Shown in pieces: positions 55,730 to 63,878 of a DNA stretch of 64,000 bases; position 1 is the first letter of the stretch; each line of letters opens with the position of its first letter. Under the pieces are notes generated by a model that worked only from the letters and a program-made list of their open reading frames with translations, was not told the DNA's origin and made no database searches. Where the stretch lies: contig CADBKO010000002.1 of NCBI GenBank assembly GCA_902795345.1, forward strand, positions 59,641 through 123,640. The letters run 5' to 3'. The stretch comes from Oscillospiraceae bacterium (lineage in GTDB: Bacteria; Bacillota; Clostridia; Oscillospirales; Oscillospiraceae). Position numbers and translations under genes: made by a program.

Positions 55730-57541
55730 ATGAAGCTACCGGAAATGCCCGCCCGGAACATCATGCGCCCGGCGGTGCAGACGGCCTTCGGCGGGCTGAA
55801 CCACAATCTGCGGGCCCGGGACGGGGAACTGTGGTGGATGAAGAACCTGTCCGGGCGGGAATTCCCCCTGCTGACGCCCCGGGAGCCCCGGGGCCTCCTG
55901 GGGACGCTGGAAGCGCCCGGCGGCATCGGCGCCGGAGACGCGGCCTGGTGGACCGACGGGACGGGCTTTTACTACGACGGGGCGCGGAAGGGGACCGTGA
56001 CGGCGGGGGAAAAGATCTTTGCCGCCATGGGCAGCCTCGTCCTCATCTTCCCGGACAAGAAATACTACGACGCCGCCGGGGACGACTTCGGCAGCATGGA
56101 GGAGAGCTGGAGCGGCGAAGCCGCTTTCCGCAGCGGGACCTACGCCGGCCTGAGCGCCAGGGCCAACACCATCTCCGCGCCGGGCGCGGCCTGGGCCTTT
56201 CGGCCCGGGGACGCCCTGACCCTCTCCGGCTGTCTTCGCCACCCGGAGAACAACAAGACCCTGATCCTCCGGGAGGTGGAGGGGGACGAGCTGCATTTCG
56301 ACGAGAACGCCCTCACCCTGGATAAGCGCTGGGTCTACCGCCCCGAGGAGGGGACGGAGGCCGGGACCTATCACTTCAAGCCGGAGGAAACCGCTCTGCA
56401 ATTCACCCTGACTGCGGCTCTGAGCCCGGGGGACAGCCTCTGCTGGGACGGGGAAGTCCTCACCGCCTGTATCGGCGGCGGCAGCGCCGCCATCCCCGTG
56501 GAGGAGGGCAGCGGCGGCGCGGAACTGACCTTCGCCGCGGAGCCGGTGGACTGCGAAGAAAGCGCGGTCACCATTGCCCGGACGGTGCCGGACCTGGACT
56601 ATCTCTGCGTCAACGAGAACCGGCTCTGGGGCTGCCGGGGGGATACGATCTATGCCAGCAAGCTGGGGGACCCCTTCAACTTCCAGGTGTTTGAGGGCCT
56701 GGCCACCGACAGCTGGCAGAGCGAGACCCTGGACGCCGGGGAGTTCACCGGCTGCGTCAGCTATCTGGGCTACCCCATCTTCTTCAAGGAGGAGGCGGTC
56801 TACAAGGTCTACGGGGACAAGCCCGCCAACTATCAGTGGACCCCCTCTGCCCGGCTGGGGGTCCGGGCCGGCTGTCACAGGAGCCTGGCCATTGCGGGGG
56901 AGACCCTCTATTATCTCAGCCGGGTGGGAGTCTGCGCCTATACCGGCGGCATCCCCGCCCTGATCTCCGATGCCTTGGGGTCTAGTGTCCGGTGGCAGGA
57001 TGCCGCGGCGGGCTCCGACGGCGTGCGCTACTACGTCAGCATGTCCGACGGGGAGGCCTGGAGCCTTTTCGTCTATGACACCCGCTATCGGACCTGGCAC
57101 CGGGAGGACGACGCCCACGCTCTGGGCTTCGCCTTCTGGGACGGCGCCCTGGGCATGCTCTGCGCCGACGGCTGCCTCTGGAGTCTGGACGGCAGCCGGG
57201 GCACCCCGGAGGGGGAAGTCTCCTGGGAGGCGGAGTTCGCGGACTTTGACCGCTTCTTTGAGACTTCCGACAGTTACAGCCAGAACAAGAAGGGGCTCCT
57301 GCGCCTTCAGCTCCGCTGTTCGCTTTCGGCGGGGAGCAGCCTGGAAGCGCTGGTCATGTACGACAGCGACGGCCTCTGGCACAGCCTGGGGACCCTGGAG
57401 GGCGCGGCGGCCAAGAAAAGCGACAACCTGCCGATGATCCTGCGCCGCTGCGACCATTTCCGGCTCAAGCTGCGGGGCGTCGGCAATGCGGTGATATACA
57501 GTCTGACGGAGGTCCGCTACTCCGGCAGCAATCTGCAGTGA
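55730..57541 (+). CDS. Podovirus-type tail hub / nozzle-like protein
   Basis: This 603-residue protein is beta-rich with repeated blade-like units (Y-L-C-V-N-E-N-R-L-W-G-C, L-Y-Y-L-S-R-V-G-V-C-A-Y, A-L-G-F-A-F-W-D-G). This suggests a propeller as in tail-nozzle or tubular proteins of short-tailed phages. Conserved-looking segments are G-D-P-F-N-F-Q-V-F near residue 316 and D-S-W-Q-S-E-T-L-D-A-G-E-F near 330. No tape-measure or sheath gene accompanies it, in line with a short tail. The ATG follows G-A-G-G-A-G-G. Confidence 0.72.
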   Translation: MKLPEMPARNIMRPAVQTAFGGLNHNLRARDGELWWMKNLSGREFPLLTPREPRGLLGTLEAPGGIGAGDAAWWTDGTGFYYDGARKGTVTAGEKIFAAMGSLVLIFPDKKYYDAAGDDFGSMEESWSGEAAFRSGTYAGLSARANTISAPGAAWAFRPGDALTLSGCLRHPENNKTLILREVEGDELHFDENALTLDKRWVYRPEEGTEAGTYHFKPEETALQFTLTAALSPGDSLCWDGEVLTACIGGGSAAIPVEEGSGGAELTFAAEPVDCEESAVTIARTVPDLDYLCVNENRLWGCRGDTIYASKLGDPFNFQVFEGLATDSWQSETLDAGEFTGCVSYLGYPIFFKEEAVYKVYGDKPANYQWTPSARLGVRAGCHRSLAIAGETLYYLSRVGVCAYTGGIPALISDALGSSVRWQDAAAGSDGVRYYVSMSDGEAWSLFVYDTRYRTWHREDDAHALGFAFWDGALGMLCADGCLWSLDGSRGTPEGEVSWEAEFADFDRFFETSDSYSQNKKGLLRLQLRCSLSAGSSLEALVMYDSDGLWHSLGTLEGAAAKKSDNLPMILRRCDHFRLKLRGVGNAVIYSLTEVRYSGSNLQ

Positions 57542-57561
57542 CAGAGGAGGAGAAGCATACG

Positions 57562-59979
57562 ATGGCAATCAAAAGAACGGCGGCGGATCAGAACACGGTG
57601 TACAAACGGGCTTTCACCGATCCGCTGAAAGCGGCGCAGAGGACGGAATTCGGGGCCCGCCAGCCCGTCGAGGCAGCGCCGATGCCCAACGATACGGCGG
57701 CGCGGAACCAATATCTGATCCAGAAGAATCTGGCCCGGCAGGCGGCAGCCGGCGTACCGGGATCGGCACAGGCGGCGAAGGCCCTGGAGAGGTCCTACGT
57801 CATGGCCAACGGCACCCAGGCGCAGCAGAACGAATACCGGCGGGAGGAGGCCAAAGCCATGGCAGCGGCGCTTGCGGGCAGGCCGACGGCAGCGCAGGGG
57901 AAGGACTACACCGTCAGCTGGAAGCCGGACGCGGGCTTCCGCACCATGACCGCCGAGGACAAGGCGGCCTGGAACGGCGTGGTGGATCGCTGGAACAGGG
58001 GCGATTACAAGGCGATCAACGACTTCCAGACGGCGGGGAACTGGTCCAGCTATGTGGACGGGAACGGCAAAGTGAACGGCTGGCTGCGCTATTCCGGGGA
58101 CGGCATCGGGGGGTATGTCCCCGTCAGCAACGGGCGGCTCATGCAAAATGAGGGCTTCGGACATGACCGCAACAACTATGTCTTCTATGGTCCCGGCGGA
58201 GAGGCCTATACCGCAGACGCCGGGGGGAATCTGACCCGGGCAGGGAACTGGACGCAGGCGGCGAAGCGTTCCGCCCTGGAGGATAGCATCCCCTATAAGA
58301 TGGTCAAGGGCACCGCAACGGACGCCGAGCGGCAGGAGTGGATCAGCCGGGTGGACCCCCTGGAGGCGGTGAGACGCAGCGGCGGGCTCACGCCGGAGCA
58401 GCTTGCCGCCCTGGAACGGGCCGGGGCGACGGAGAGCCGGACCCGGGCCGGGAGCCAGGCTGCGCAGCCCAGGCCCCAGACGCAGAGCGCGGGAAGCGCG
58501 GCGGCGGACCCTGGCCCCCGGGACAGCGCCCTTTCCGGCGGCAGCACCGCCCCTCTCCCCGCGGCGCGGCCGGTGGAAAGCCGGACGCCTTACGCCGCCG
58601 CCATCCGGGAATACGACTACGGCGAAGCCCCGGTCTGGGATGGGACGGAGTATGAGCGGCGGCGGGACGCGGCCCTCAAGCGGGCGGAGGATATGCGCTG
58701 GAACTACGACCCCGATACCGACCCGGTGTGGCAGGCCTACCGGAAGCAGTACCGCCGGGAGGGACAGCGGGCGACCCAGGATGCCCTGGGGCAGTATGCC
58801 GCCATGACCGGGGGCGTGCCCTCCAGCTATGCCATGACCGCCGCGTCCCAGGCCGGGGACTACTACGCCGCCCGGCTCAGCGACAAGCTGCCGGAGTTGT
58901 ACGACGACGCCTACGGACGCTATATGCGGGAATATGAGCGTCAGCTGGGGCTCGCAGACGCCTATGCGGACTACGGGCAGAGGGAATATGACCGCTATCG
59001 GGACCGGCTGGACCAGTGGAACGCAGACCGCAGCTTCGATTACGGCCTTTACCGGGACAGCGTGGACGACGCCCGCTATGCCGACGAGACGGCCTATGAC
59101 CGGGCGTGGAACGAGGAGGATCGGGATTATGACCGGCGCTACCGCCAGGAGCGGGACGAAGTCCTGGACCGGCGGGCGGACCGGCAGTGGGCCCAGGACC
59201 TGCGGGCATATGCAGATCAGCAGGACTGGAAGGAGACGGAGTGGCAGCAGTACCTTCGGGAGTACGGCGACCAGCTTTCCGATCAGGAGCGCCGCTGGGC
59301 CTATGAGATGGCGCGGGACGCAGTCGATGACCGGCGGTATGCGGACAAGCTCGCCTCCCAGCGGGAAGCCGACGAATATGACCGCGCCTGGAACGAGGAC
59401 GAGCGGGAATATGAACGGGGCCGGGAAAGCACCCGATGGGACCAGGCGCTCCGGGAATATGAGGATGAACGGGAGCAGCAGGCCTTTGATAACGCCTATA
59501 AGATGCTTCAGACCTTCAAAGCCGTCGTGACCCAGGATATGGCCGACATCCTGGGCGTGCCCATGGGGACGACCCTGGAGCAGTACCGTATGGCGGCCGG
59601 ATACGCCGGCGGCAGCGGCCGCAGTTCCGGCGGCTCGAATACGGAAGCGACGGCTTCGGCGTCCGGCAGCCGGTATGATGAAAGCGGGCGGAGGACAGGG
59701 ACCTGGCAGGGCGCCGACGGCGGAACCTACATTGGGTATCACCCGGACGGTCAGTGGAAGTCGCAGGGCTATGACGCAGCCTGGAGCAGCATCAAAAGCA
59801 TGGCGGACGACGGAAGAAGCGAGGAATCCGTGCTGGCGCGGATCCGGTCCCTGGCAGGGCAGAACAGGATCACGGACTATGAAGCGGAAATGATGCTGGC
59901 GAACCTGGGCTATCGCACCGGGAGCGCCGGGACCGGGCGGAATTCCATCGGGCCGAACAGGGTGCAGATGGTACAGTAA
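57562..59979 (+). CDS. Large internal or ejection protein of the phage
   Basis: This 805-residue protein has three parts. The N-terminal part is alanine-rich and helical, and the middle has a G-D-G-I-G-G-Y-V segment. A long charged region (about residues 370-700) carries repeated tyrosine- and arginine-rich elements such as Y-D-R-A-W-N-E-E-D-R-D-Y and Y-D-R-A-W-N-E-D-E-R-E-Y. The C-terminal end has serine- and glycine-rich linkers and Y-I-G-Y-H-P-D-G-Q-W. Such proteins are carried in the capsid and ejected ahead of DNA in short-tailed phages. ATG at 57562 was chosen because of G-A-G-G-A-G-G-A-G before it. Confidence 0.7.
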   Translation: MAIKRTAADQNTVYKRAFTDPLKAAQRTEFGARQPVEAAPMPNDTAARNQYLIQKNLARQAAAGVPGSAQAAKALERSYVMANGTQAQQNEYRREEAKAMAAALAGRPTAAQGKDYTVSWKPDAGFRTMTAEDKAAWNGVVDRWNRGDYKAINDFQTAGNWSSYVDGNGKVNGWLRYSGDGIGGYVPVSNGRLMQNEGFGHDRNNYVFYGPGGEAYTADAGGNLTRAGNWTQAAKRSALEDSIPYKMVKGTATDAERQEWISRVDPLEAVRRSGGLTPEQLAALERAGATESRTRAGSQAAQPRPQTQSAGSAAADPGPRDSALSGGSTAPLPAARPVESRTPYAAAIREYDYGEAPVWDGTEYERRRDAALKRAEDMRWNYDPDTDPVWQAYRKQYRREGQRATQDALGQYAAMTGGVPSSYAMTAASQAGDYYAARLSDKLPELYDDAYGRYMREYERQLGLADAYADYGQREYDRYRDRLDQWNADRSFDYGLYRDSVDDARYADETAYDRAWNEEDRDYDRRYRQERDEVLDRRADRQWAQDLRAYADQQDWKETEWQQYLREYGDQLSDQERRWAYEMARDAVDDRRYADKLASQREADEYDRAWNEDEREYERGRESTRWDQALREYEDEREQQAFDNAYKMLQTFKAVVTQDMADILGVPMGTTLEQYRMAAGYAGGSGRSSGGSNTEATASASGSRYDESGRRTGTWQGADGGTYIGYHPDGQWKSQGYDAAWSSIKSMADDGRSEESVLARIRSLAGQNRITDYEAEMMLANLGYRTGSAGTGRNSIGPNRVQMVQ

Positions 59980-60070
59980 TGCTGATCCTGTGCAAAGCGA
60001 ACGCGCCGGGCAGAATCAACATTGATAAACAGCATAACATACCTCGCGAGGGGCAGAAAGACAAAATGAA

Positions 60071-60120
60071 GCGGCTGGACCGATCGGGATCACCGAACAG
60101 TTCAGCCGCTTTTCTTTTCG
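60071..60120 (+). terminator. Terminator of the phage module
   Basis: GCGGCTGGAC (60071-60080) pairs with GTTCAGCCGC (60100-60109) with one mismatch, followed by a T-rich run (60110-60118). It overlaps the end of the transporter remnant on the other strand. Confidence 0.75.
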
Positions 60121-60240
60121 TTTTGCGCCGAAATCCTTCGCTGCTTCTCTTTTTCCGGGCGGTTCAGCAGGAGGACCGCCCCCAGGATCAGAAGGATGCC
60201 CATGAGCTTCGGAAGGTCGCGGGGTTCCCCGTAGGCGGTT
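60102..60240 (-). pseudogene. DMT transporter remnant, last ~45 codons
   Basis: The minus strand reads Y-G-E-P-R-D-L-P-K-L-M-G then L-L-I-L-G-A-V-L-L-L-N-R-P-E-K-E-K and further basic residues to a TGA at 60104-60102. It resembles the C-terminal end of the gene at 63879 (Y-G-E-P-H-D-L-P-K-L-A-G and L-L-L-N-R-P-E-K). Similarity stops near 60238, before which there is unrelated sequence, so only the 3' end remains. The two copies differ at several bases and are not a recent exact duplication. Confidence 0.75.
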
Positions 60241-60330
60241 GAAGAACAGGGGACAGTTCGCCATCATGATTCTTGCGATAACAGAATTCATAATCAATCC
60301 TCTCGGCGTGTTTGAGAATTCAAAAAAGTC

Positions 60331-60359
60331 TTGCAAATCCAGGAATATTTATGTATTAT
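60331..60359 (+). promoter_or_regulatory. Predicted promoter of the LRR protein leader
   Basis: TTGCAA (60331-60336) and TATTAT (60354-60359) are 17 bases apart in an A/T-rich region, about 300 bases upstream of the start codon. Confidence 0.6.
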
Positions 60360-60365
60360 ATTTCC

Positions 60366-60663
60366 AAGAAACATAAAAGACGGTAGGAAATGGCGGGTTG
60401 CCGCCCACCATTTCCTTATGCTGAGTGAATGGCCCACTCAACACAACAGACGGATGTGTCTGCACCGTAGGCTCATTATACCCATTTTTCCTTTAGTTTG
60501 CAAGCAAAGGGAAGAATAGAGTTTTGGGCTTCGTGTTGTGCTTTGCTTTTTCGTCGTGCGGTGTTGGGTTTTACGCTCAACACCGCTTTATGTTTCTGGC
60601 AGACCCTGCGGAGCTCAACTCCGCAGGGCTCTCGCCAGAATTGATGAAAAGGAGAGTAGCACA
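60366..60663 (+). promoter_or_regulatory. Structured 5' leader with four hairpins
   Basis: No gene lies between 60245 and 60663. The leader folds into GGAAATGG/CCATTTCC (60386-60393 and 60408-60415), TGAGTG/CACTCA (60422-60427 and 60435-60440), GCGGTGTTG/CAACACCGC (60558-60566 and 60578-60586) and a nested stem TTCTGGC...GCCAGAA around CCCTGCGGAG/CTCCGCAGGG (60594-60640). The last hairpin ends about 23 bases before the start codon. It may be a regulatory leader, but no known riboswitch was recognised. Confidence 0.5.
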
Positions 60664-61767
60664 ATGAAAAAAAGAACAGGCAAATGGCTCACCTTTGCCA
60701 TGGCAGTAATGTTTCTGCTGGTACTTATGGCAGGAAACGTGCTAGCGGCGGAGATCATAGCCTCCGGAGAATGCGGCGATGAGGGGGATAACCTTACTTG
60801 GACGCTGGACGCTGATGGGGTACTAACCATTTATGGTTCCGGTGGGATGTATGTAGACTATTACGCTGATGATGAGCCAGAGGGCTATACATATCTGTGC
60901 CCGTGGAAGGATTATAGTCAGGATATTACCCGCGTGATTCTCCCGGAAGGACTAGAAGATATCACTGACAATGCCTTTGCTGGATGCGAGAATCTTTCGG
61001 ATATTGTTATTCCCGGGAGTGCGAATATTGGCGAAGCAGCTTTTGCTTCCTGCACTGGATTAAAAACTGTTGTGATTTCTGACGGCGTTTCATGGATTGG
61101 ACAAGGTGCGTTTTCGGGATGTACCAGTCTGGAGAGTATTTATATCCCTGGCAGCGTCATGATTATTGATTATTTCGTATTTTATGACTGTGGATCATTG
61201 GCGGATATTTATTATGGTGGCGACCGTGCCGATTGGGAAGCAATTGAGATTATTGATCCGCAGGATTACGATGGGCATTTTAGCGCAGTTACCATACATT
61301 ATAATAGTTATCCGCCCGCAGTTCTGGAGGAACCCGAATCCTCCGAGGTACCTGAACCCATCGTGGAAACTGCTGCTCCTGTAGCGCAGGCATCCTTTGC
61401 GGAGATCGCCAGTTGGAATGTGTGCATAGCTGTGGACGGAAAGTTTGTAAACTGGACGGATGCGGGACCCTATATCGATGAAAATGACCGAACTATGGCA
61501 AATTTCCTTGAGGTGGGCGAAACACTGGGCTTATATGTCGAATGGGACAGTGAAACTGGAGAGACAAGTTTTTCTGATGGAACAAAAACCATTTGTTTCC
61601 CAGTTGGCAGTAAGACGGCCAGGTCCGATAATGGCAGTACCATAGAAATGGACACGACAGCAGCGATTTTCAATGATCAGCCCTATGTTCCAGTGCGCTA
61701 TCTCGCGGAGTTTTTTGGAAGAAGTGTTTCTTGGGATCTCGACAACAGAATGGTAACTATCAACTGA
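60664..61767 (+). CDS. Secreted leucine-rich-repeat protein with C-terminal stalk domain
   Basis: This 367-residue protein has a signal peptide (residues 1-28, A-V-M-F-L-L-V-L-M-A-G-N-V-L-A-A). A first beta-rich module with W-T-L-D-A-D-G-V-L-T-I-Y-G-S-G is followed by BspA-type leucine-rich repeats (I-T-D-N-A-F-A-G-C-E-N-L, I-G-E-A-A-F-A-S-C-T-G-L, I-G-Q-G-A-F-S-G-C-T-S-L). A proline/glutamate linker (residues about 215-240) leads to a C-terminal stalk domain of the copper amine oxidase N-like kind (Y-V-P-V-R-Y-L-A-E-F-F-G and N-R-M-V-T-I-N). The AT-rich codon choice differs from neighbours and suggests transfer. It may act in adhesion. Confidence 0.85.
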   Translation: MKKRTGKWLTFAMAVMFLLVLMAGNVLAAEIIASGECGDEGDNLTWTLDADGVLTIYGSGGMYVDYYADDEPEGYTYLCPWKDYSQDITRVILPEGLEDITDNAFAGCENLSDIVIPGSANIGEAAFASCTGLKTVVISDGVSWIGQGAFSGCTSLESIYIPGSVMIIDYFVFYDCGSLADIYYGGDRADWEAIEIIDPQDYDGHFSAVTIHYNSYPPAVLEEPESSEVPEPIVETAAPVAQASFAEIASWNVCIAVDGKFVNWTDAGPYIDENDRTMANFLEVGETLGLYVEWDSETGETSFSDGTKTICFPVGSKTARSDNGSTIEMDTTAAIFNDQPYVPVRYLAEFFGRSVSWDLDNRMVTIN

Positions 61768-61787
61768 ACGGGAGAATTTGAATTTCT

Positions 61788-61818
61788 AGGCCGAGTGGAA
61801 GAAACCTCCACTCGGCCT
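61788..61818 (+). terminator. Terminator between the two island genes
   Basis: AGGCCGAGTGGA (61788-61799) pairs perfectly with TCCACTCGGCCT (61807-61818). It separates the LRR gene from the peptidase gene. Confidence 0.85.
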
Positions 61819-61853
61819 GTTTCGGATAACTCTATCATATATAAGGAGAAATT

Positions 61854-63788
61854 ATGAAAAAGATTGTAGCTTTTGTTGCCTGCCTTATCTTGATCGCTGG
61901 ACTTGCTCCAGAAGTGATGGGGGCGGATTACAAAACAAGGATTCTCAATTACGATATCGAATTGGTCCAGAAAGATGGAAAGACCTGGGATGGCCCATGT
62001 GGTGCATTTGCTTTGGCTTATTGTATGACCATTTTTGACGGGAAAACACATTCCTATTCGGATTATTGGAAAAATGAAAACGCACAGTGGGGAAATGGGA
62101 AATACACGGCTGGGTATTACGAAAACTGGCCCAACAGTAAAGCAAACGGTTATATAAGACTTTATAATGAGATCAACAAAGGGAAACCAGTTATTGCCAG
62201 AGTAAACGGTAAACCAAATTTCCACTATGTCGTAGTTGTTGGTTATGAGGGAGTATTATCCGAAGATGCACTTGATAGTGCAAACTTCATCATTATCGAT
62301 CCTAATGATCCCACAACGACGAAGAATATGAAAACGGCGGGATACGATCTGAAGGCAGATGGAAATGGTAAGTACCAAATTGTATATGATAATAACAACC
62401 GGGGTTCTGTTGGTTTTCAAAAAGAAGAGCTAAGGTGCGATCATAGCACGGGCTATAAAACCGTTAAAAAGCCGGACGGGATGTATGTCGCCGTCTGCAA
62501 GAATTGCGATTCGGAATTCAAACTGCCAGAACTGAACAGCGCAGTCGCTGGAATATACAAAACGAACACCAAGGTCTATTTGTGTTCCGCACCGTATCAG
62601 GACTCGCGCTATGAACAAAAAACCCCAAAAGGGTCGTCCCTAACTATCATCGGTTCTGTGGAAAACGCCTATGGAAATACCTGGTATAAAACGGAGGATG
62701 GAAAGTGGGTCTATAAGAGCTATGTCAAAAAGGTAAAGGACTTGCCAGCTTCTATAGACAAACTCACGTTGGCTGACGCAGTTTATCCATCTTCTCTTGA
62801 GGTGGGAGCCTTTTTTCCTGTATATGGGAAGATAACTTCATCTGTCTCCGAGATCAGCGAAGTAACCGTCGGCGTATATGATGCAGCGGGAAAACTATGT
62901 ACAGGAAAGACGGTTTCCGTGAACGCCAAGACTTTTGAAGTCTTTTCCGTGGATAGGGATGTCTATTTTAACAAACTGACAGCGGGAATCTATTATTACC
63001 GAATTATAGCGAAAAACAGCGCAGGAACTACAATGCTTCTTGACGCTTCCTTTACTGTTGGAGCTTCTGTGAGCAAAGAATACTACTTTGACCTGAATGG
63101 ATTTTTAGATGGAAGAAAAGCTACTAGTATTTCCGGGTATGGCACGGCAGACATCTATATTAACAGCATACTGGTTGCTGATGATGTTTCGGATTATTAC
63201 AAGAAGTGGCCAACCGGGACTGTGTTTGAGGTAAAAGATATCCGAACAGCAAATGGATGCAGCTATGGCGGGGCTTATAATAGCCTGATTTCCGGGAAAA
63301 TAGACGGAGATACCGAAGCAATCCTCATATTCGACACATCAACCGAAATCAGGGACGGATATTATCGACTCTCCCCGCAATGCGCTCCGGGCTCCTGTCT
63401 CGATTCTGAGAGTGGAACGACGGACGAGGGCAGCAATGTTGTGATCAACACAAAGAGCGATCTGCGTATCAGCCAGTGCTTCTATATCAGCAGCACCGGG
63501 GATGGGTATTATACTCTTGATTCAGGTGGTTCTGGGATGATGCTTGATGTATATTATGCTCGGACGGAAGCAGGGACCAACACGCAGCTTTGGGAAGATA
63601 ATGGTACCGACGCGCAGCTTTGGCAAATCATCGACCAAGGAAACGGTTATTACACGCTGGTACCGAAGGTCAATCCAGAACTTGCACTGGATGTGGATTA
63701 TGCTATGAGTAGCGATGGAACGAATGTCAAACTGTGGTACAGTAATGGAACAAACGCACAGGCATGGATGCTAGAACCAGCCGCTTAG
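61854..63788 (+). CDS. Secreted C39-like cysteine peptidase with SH3 and ricin-type domains
   Basis: This 644-residue protein has a signal peptide (residues 1-24). A papain-like C39 domain follows, with catalytic C49 (W-D-G-P-C-G-A-F-A), H124 (F-H-Y-V-V-V-V) and D149 (I-I-D-P-N-D). A two-cysteine-pair segment lies near 205-230 (C-D-H-S and C-K-N-C-D). An SH3-like module (G-I-Y-K-T-N-T-K-V-Y and S-Y-V-K-K-V) comes next, then a beta-sandwich of Ig-like type and a C-terminal ricin-type beta-trefoil from about 515 (T-N-T-Q-L-W-E-D-N-G and A-Q-A-W-M-L). It is probably a surface or secreted enzyme that binds glycans. AT-rich codon use marks it as acquired. No immunity or maturation partner is adjacent. 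Confidence 0.85.
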   Translation: MKKIVAFVACLILIAGLAPEVMGADYKTRILNYDIELVQKDGKTWDGPCGAFALAYCMTIFDGKTHSYSDYWKNENAQWGNGKYTAGYYENWPNSKANGYIRLYNEINKGKPVIARVNGKPNFHYVVVVGYEGVLSEDALDSANFIIIDPNDPTTTKNMKTAGYDLKADGNGKYQIVYDNNNRGSVGFQKEELRCDHSTGYKTVKKPDGMYVAVCKNCDSEFKLPELNSAVAGIYKTNTKVYLCSAPYQDSRYEQKTPKGSSLTIIGSVENAYGNTWYKTEDGKWVYKSYVKKVKDLPASIDKLTLADAVYPSSLEVGAFFPVYGKITSSVSEISEVTVGVYDAAGKLCTGKTVSVNAKTFEVFSVDRDVYFNKLTAGIYYYRIIAKNSAGTTMLLDASFTVGASVSKEYYFDLNGFLDGRKATSISGYGTADIYINSILVADDVSDYYKKWPTGTVFEVKDIRTANGCSYGGAYNSLISGKIDGDTEAILIFDTSTEIRDGYYRLSPQCAPGSCLDSESGTTDEGSNVVINTKSDLRISQCFYISSTGDGYYTLDSGGSGMMLDVYYARTEAGTNTQLWEDNGTDAQLWQIIDQGNGYYTLVPKVNPELALDVDYAMSSDGTNVKLWYSNGTNAQAWMLEPAA

Positions 63789-63878
63789 GATTGGTCAGCA
63801 CCGTATGGACAATATAAAAGGGCGGTTTGCAAGGTGTCTTTGAAACGTGTGAACTCCCTTCTGTTTTTGCAGGCTTCC

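Noticed and set aside
57517..59742. Minus-strand 741-codon frame rich in proline and leucine
   Set aside because: It is antisense to the large phage protein, with biased composition and no ribosome site or domain.
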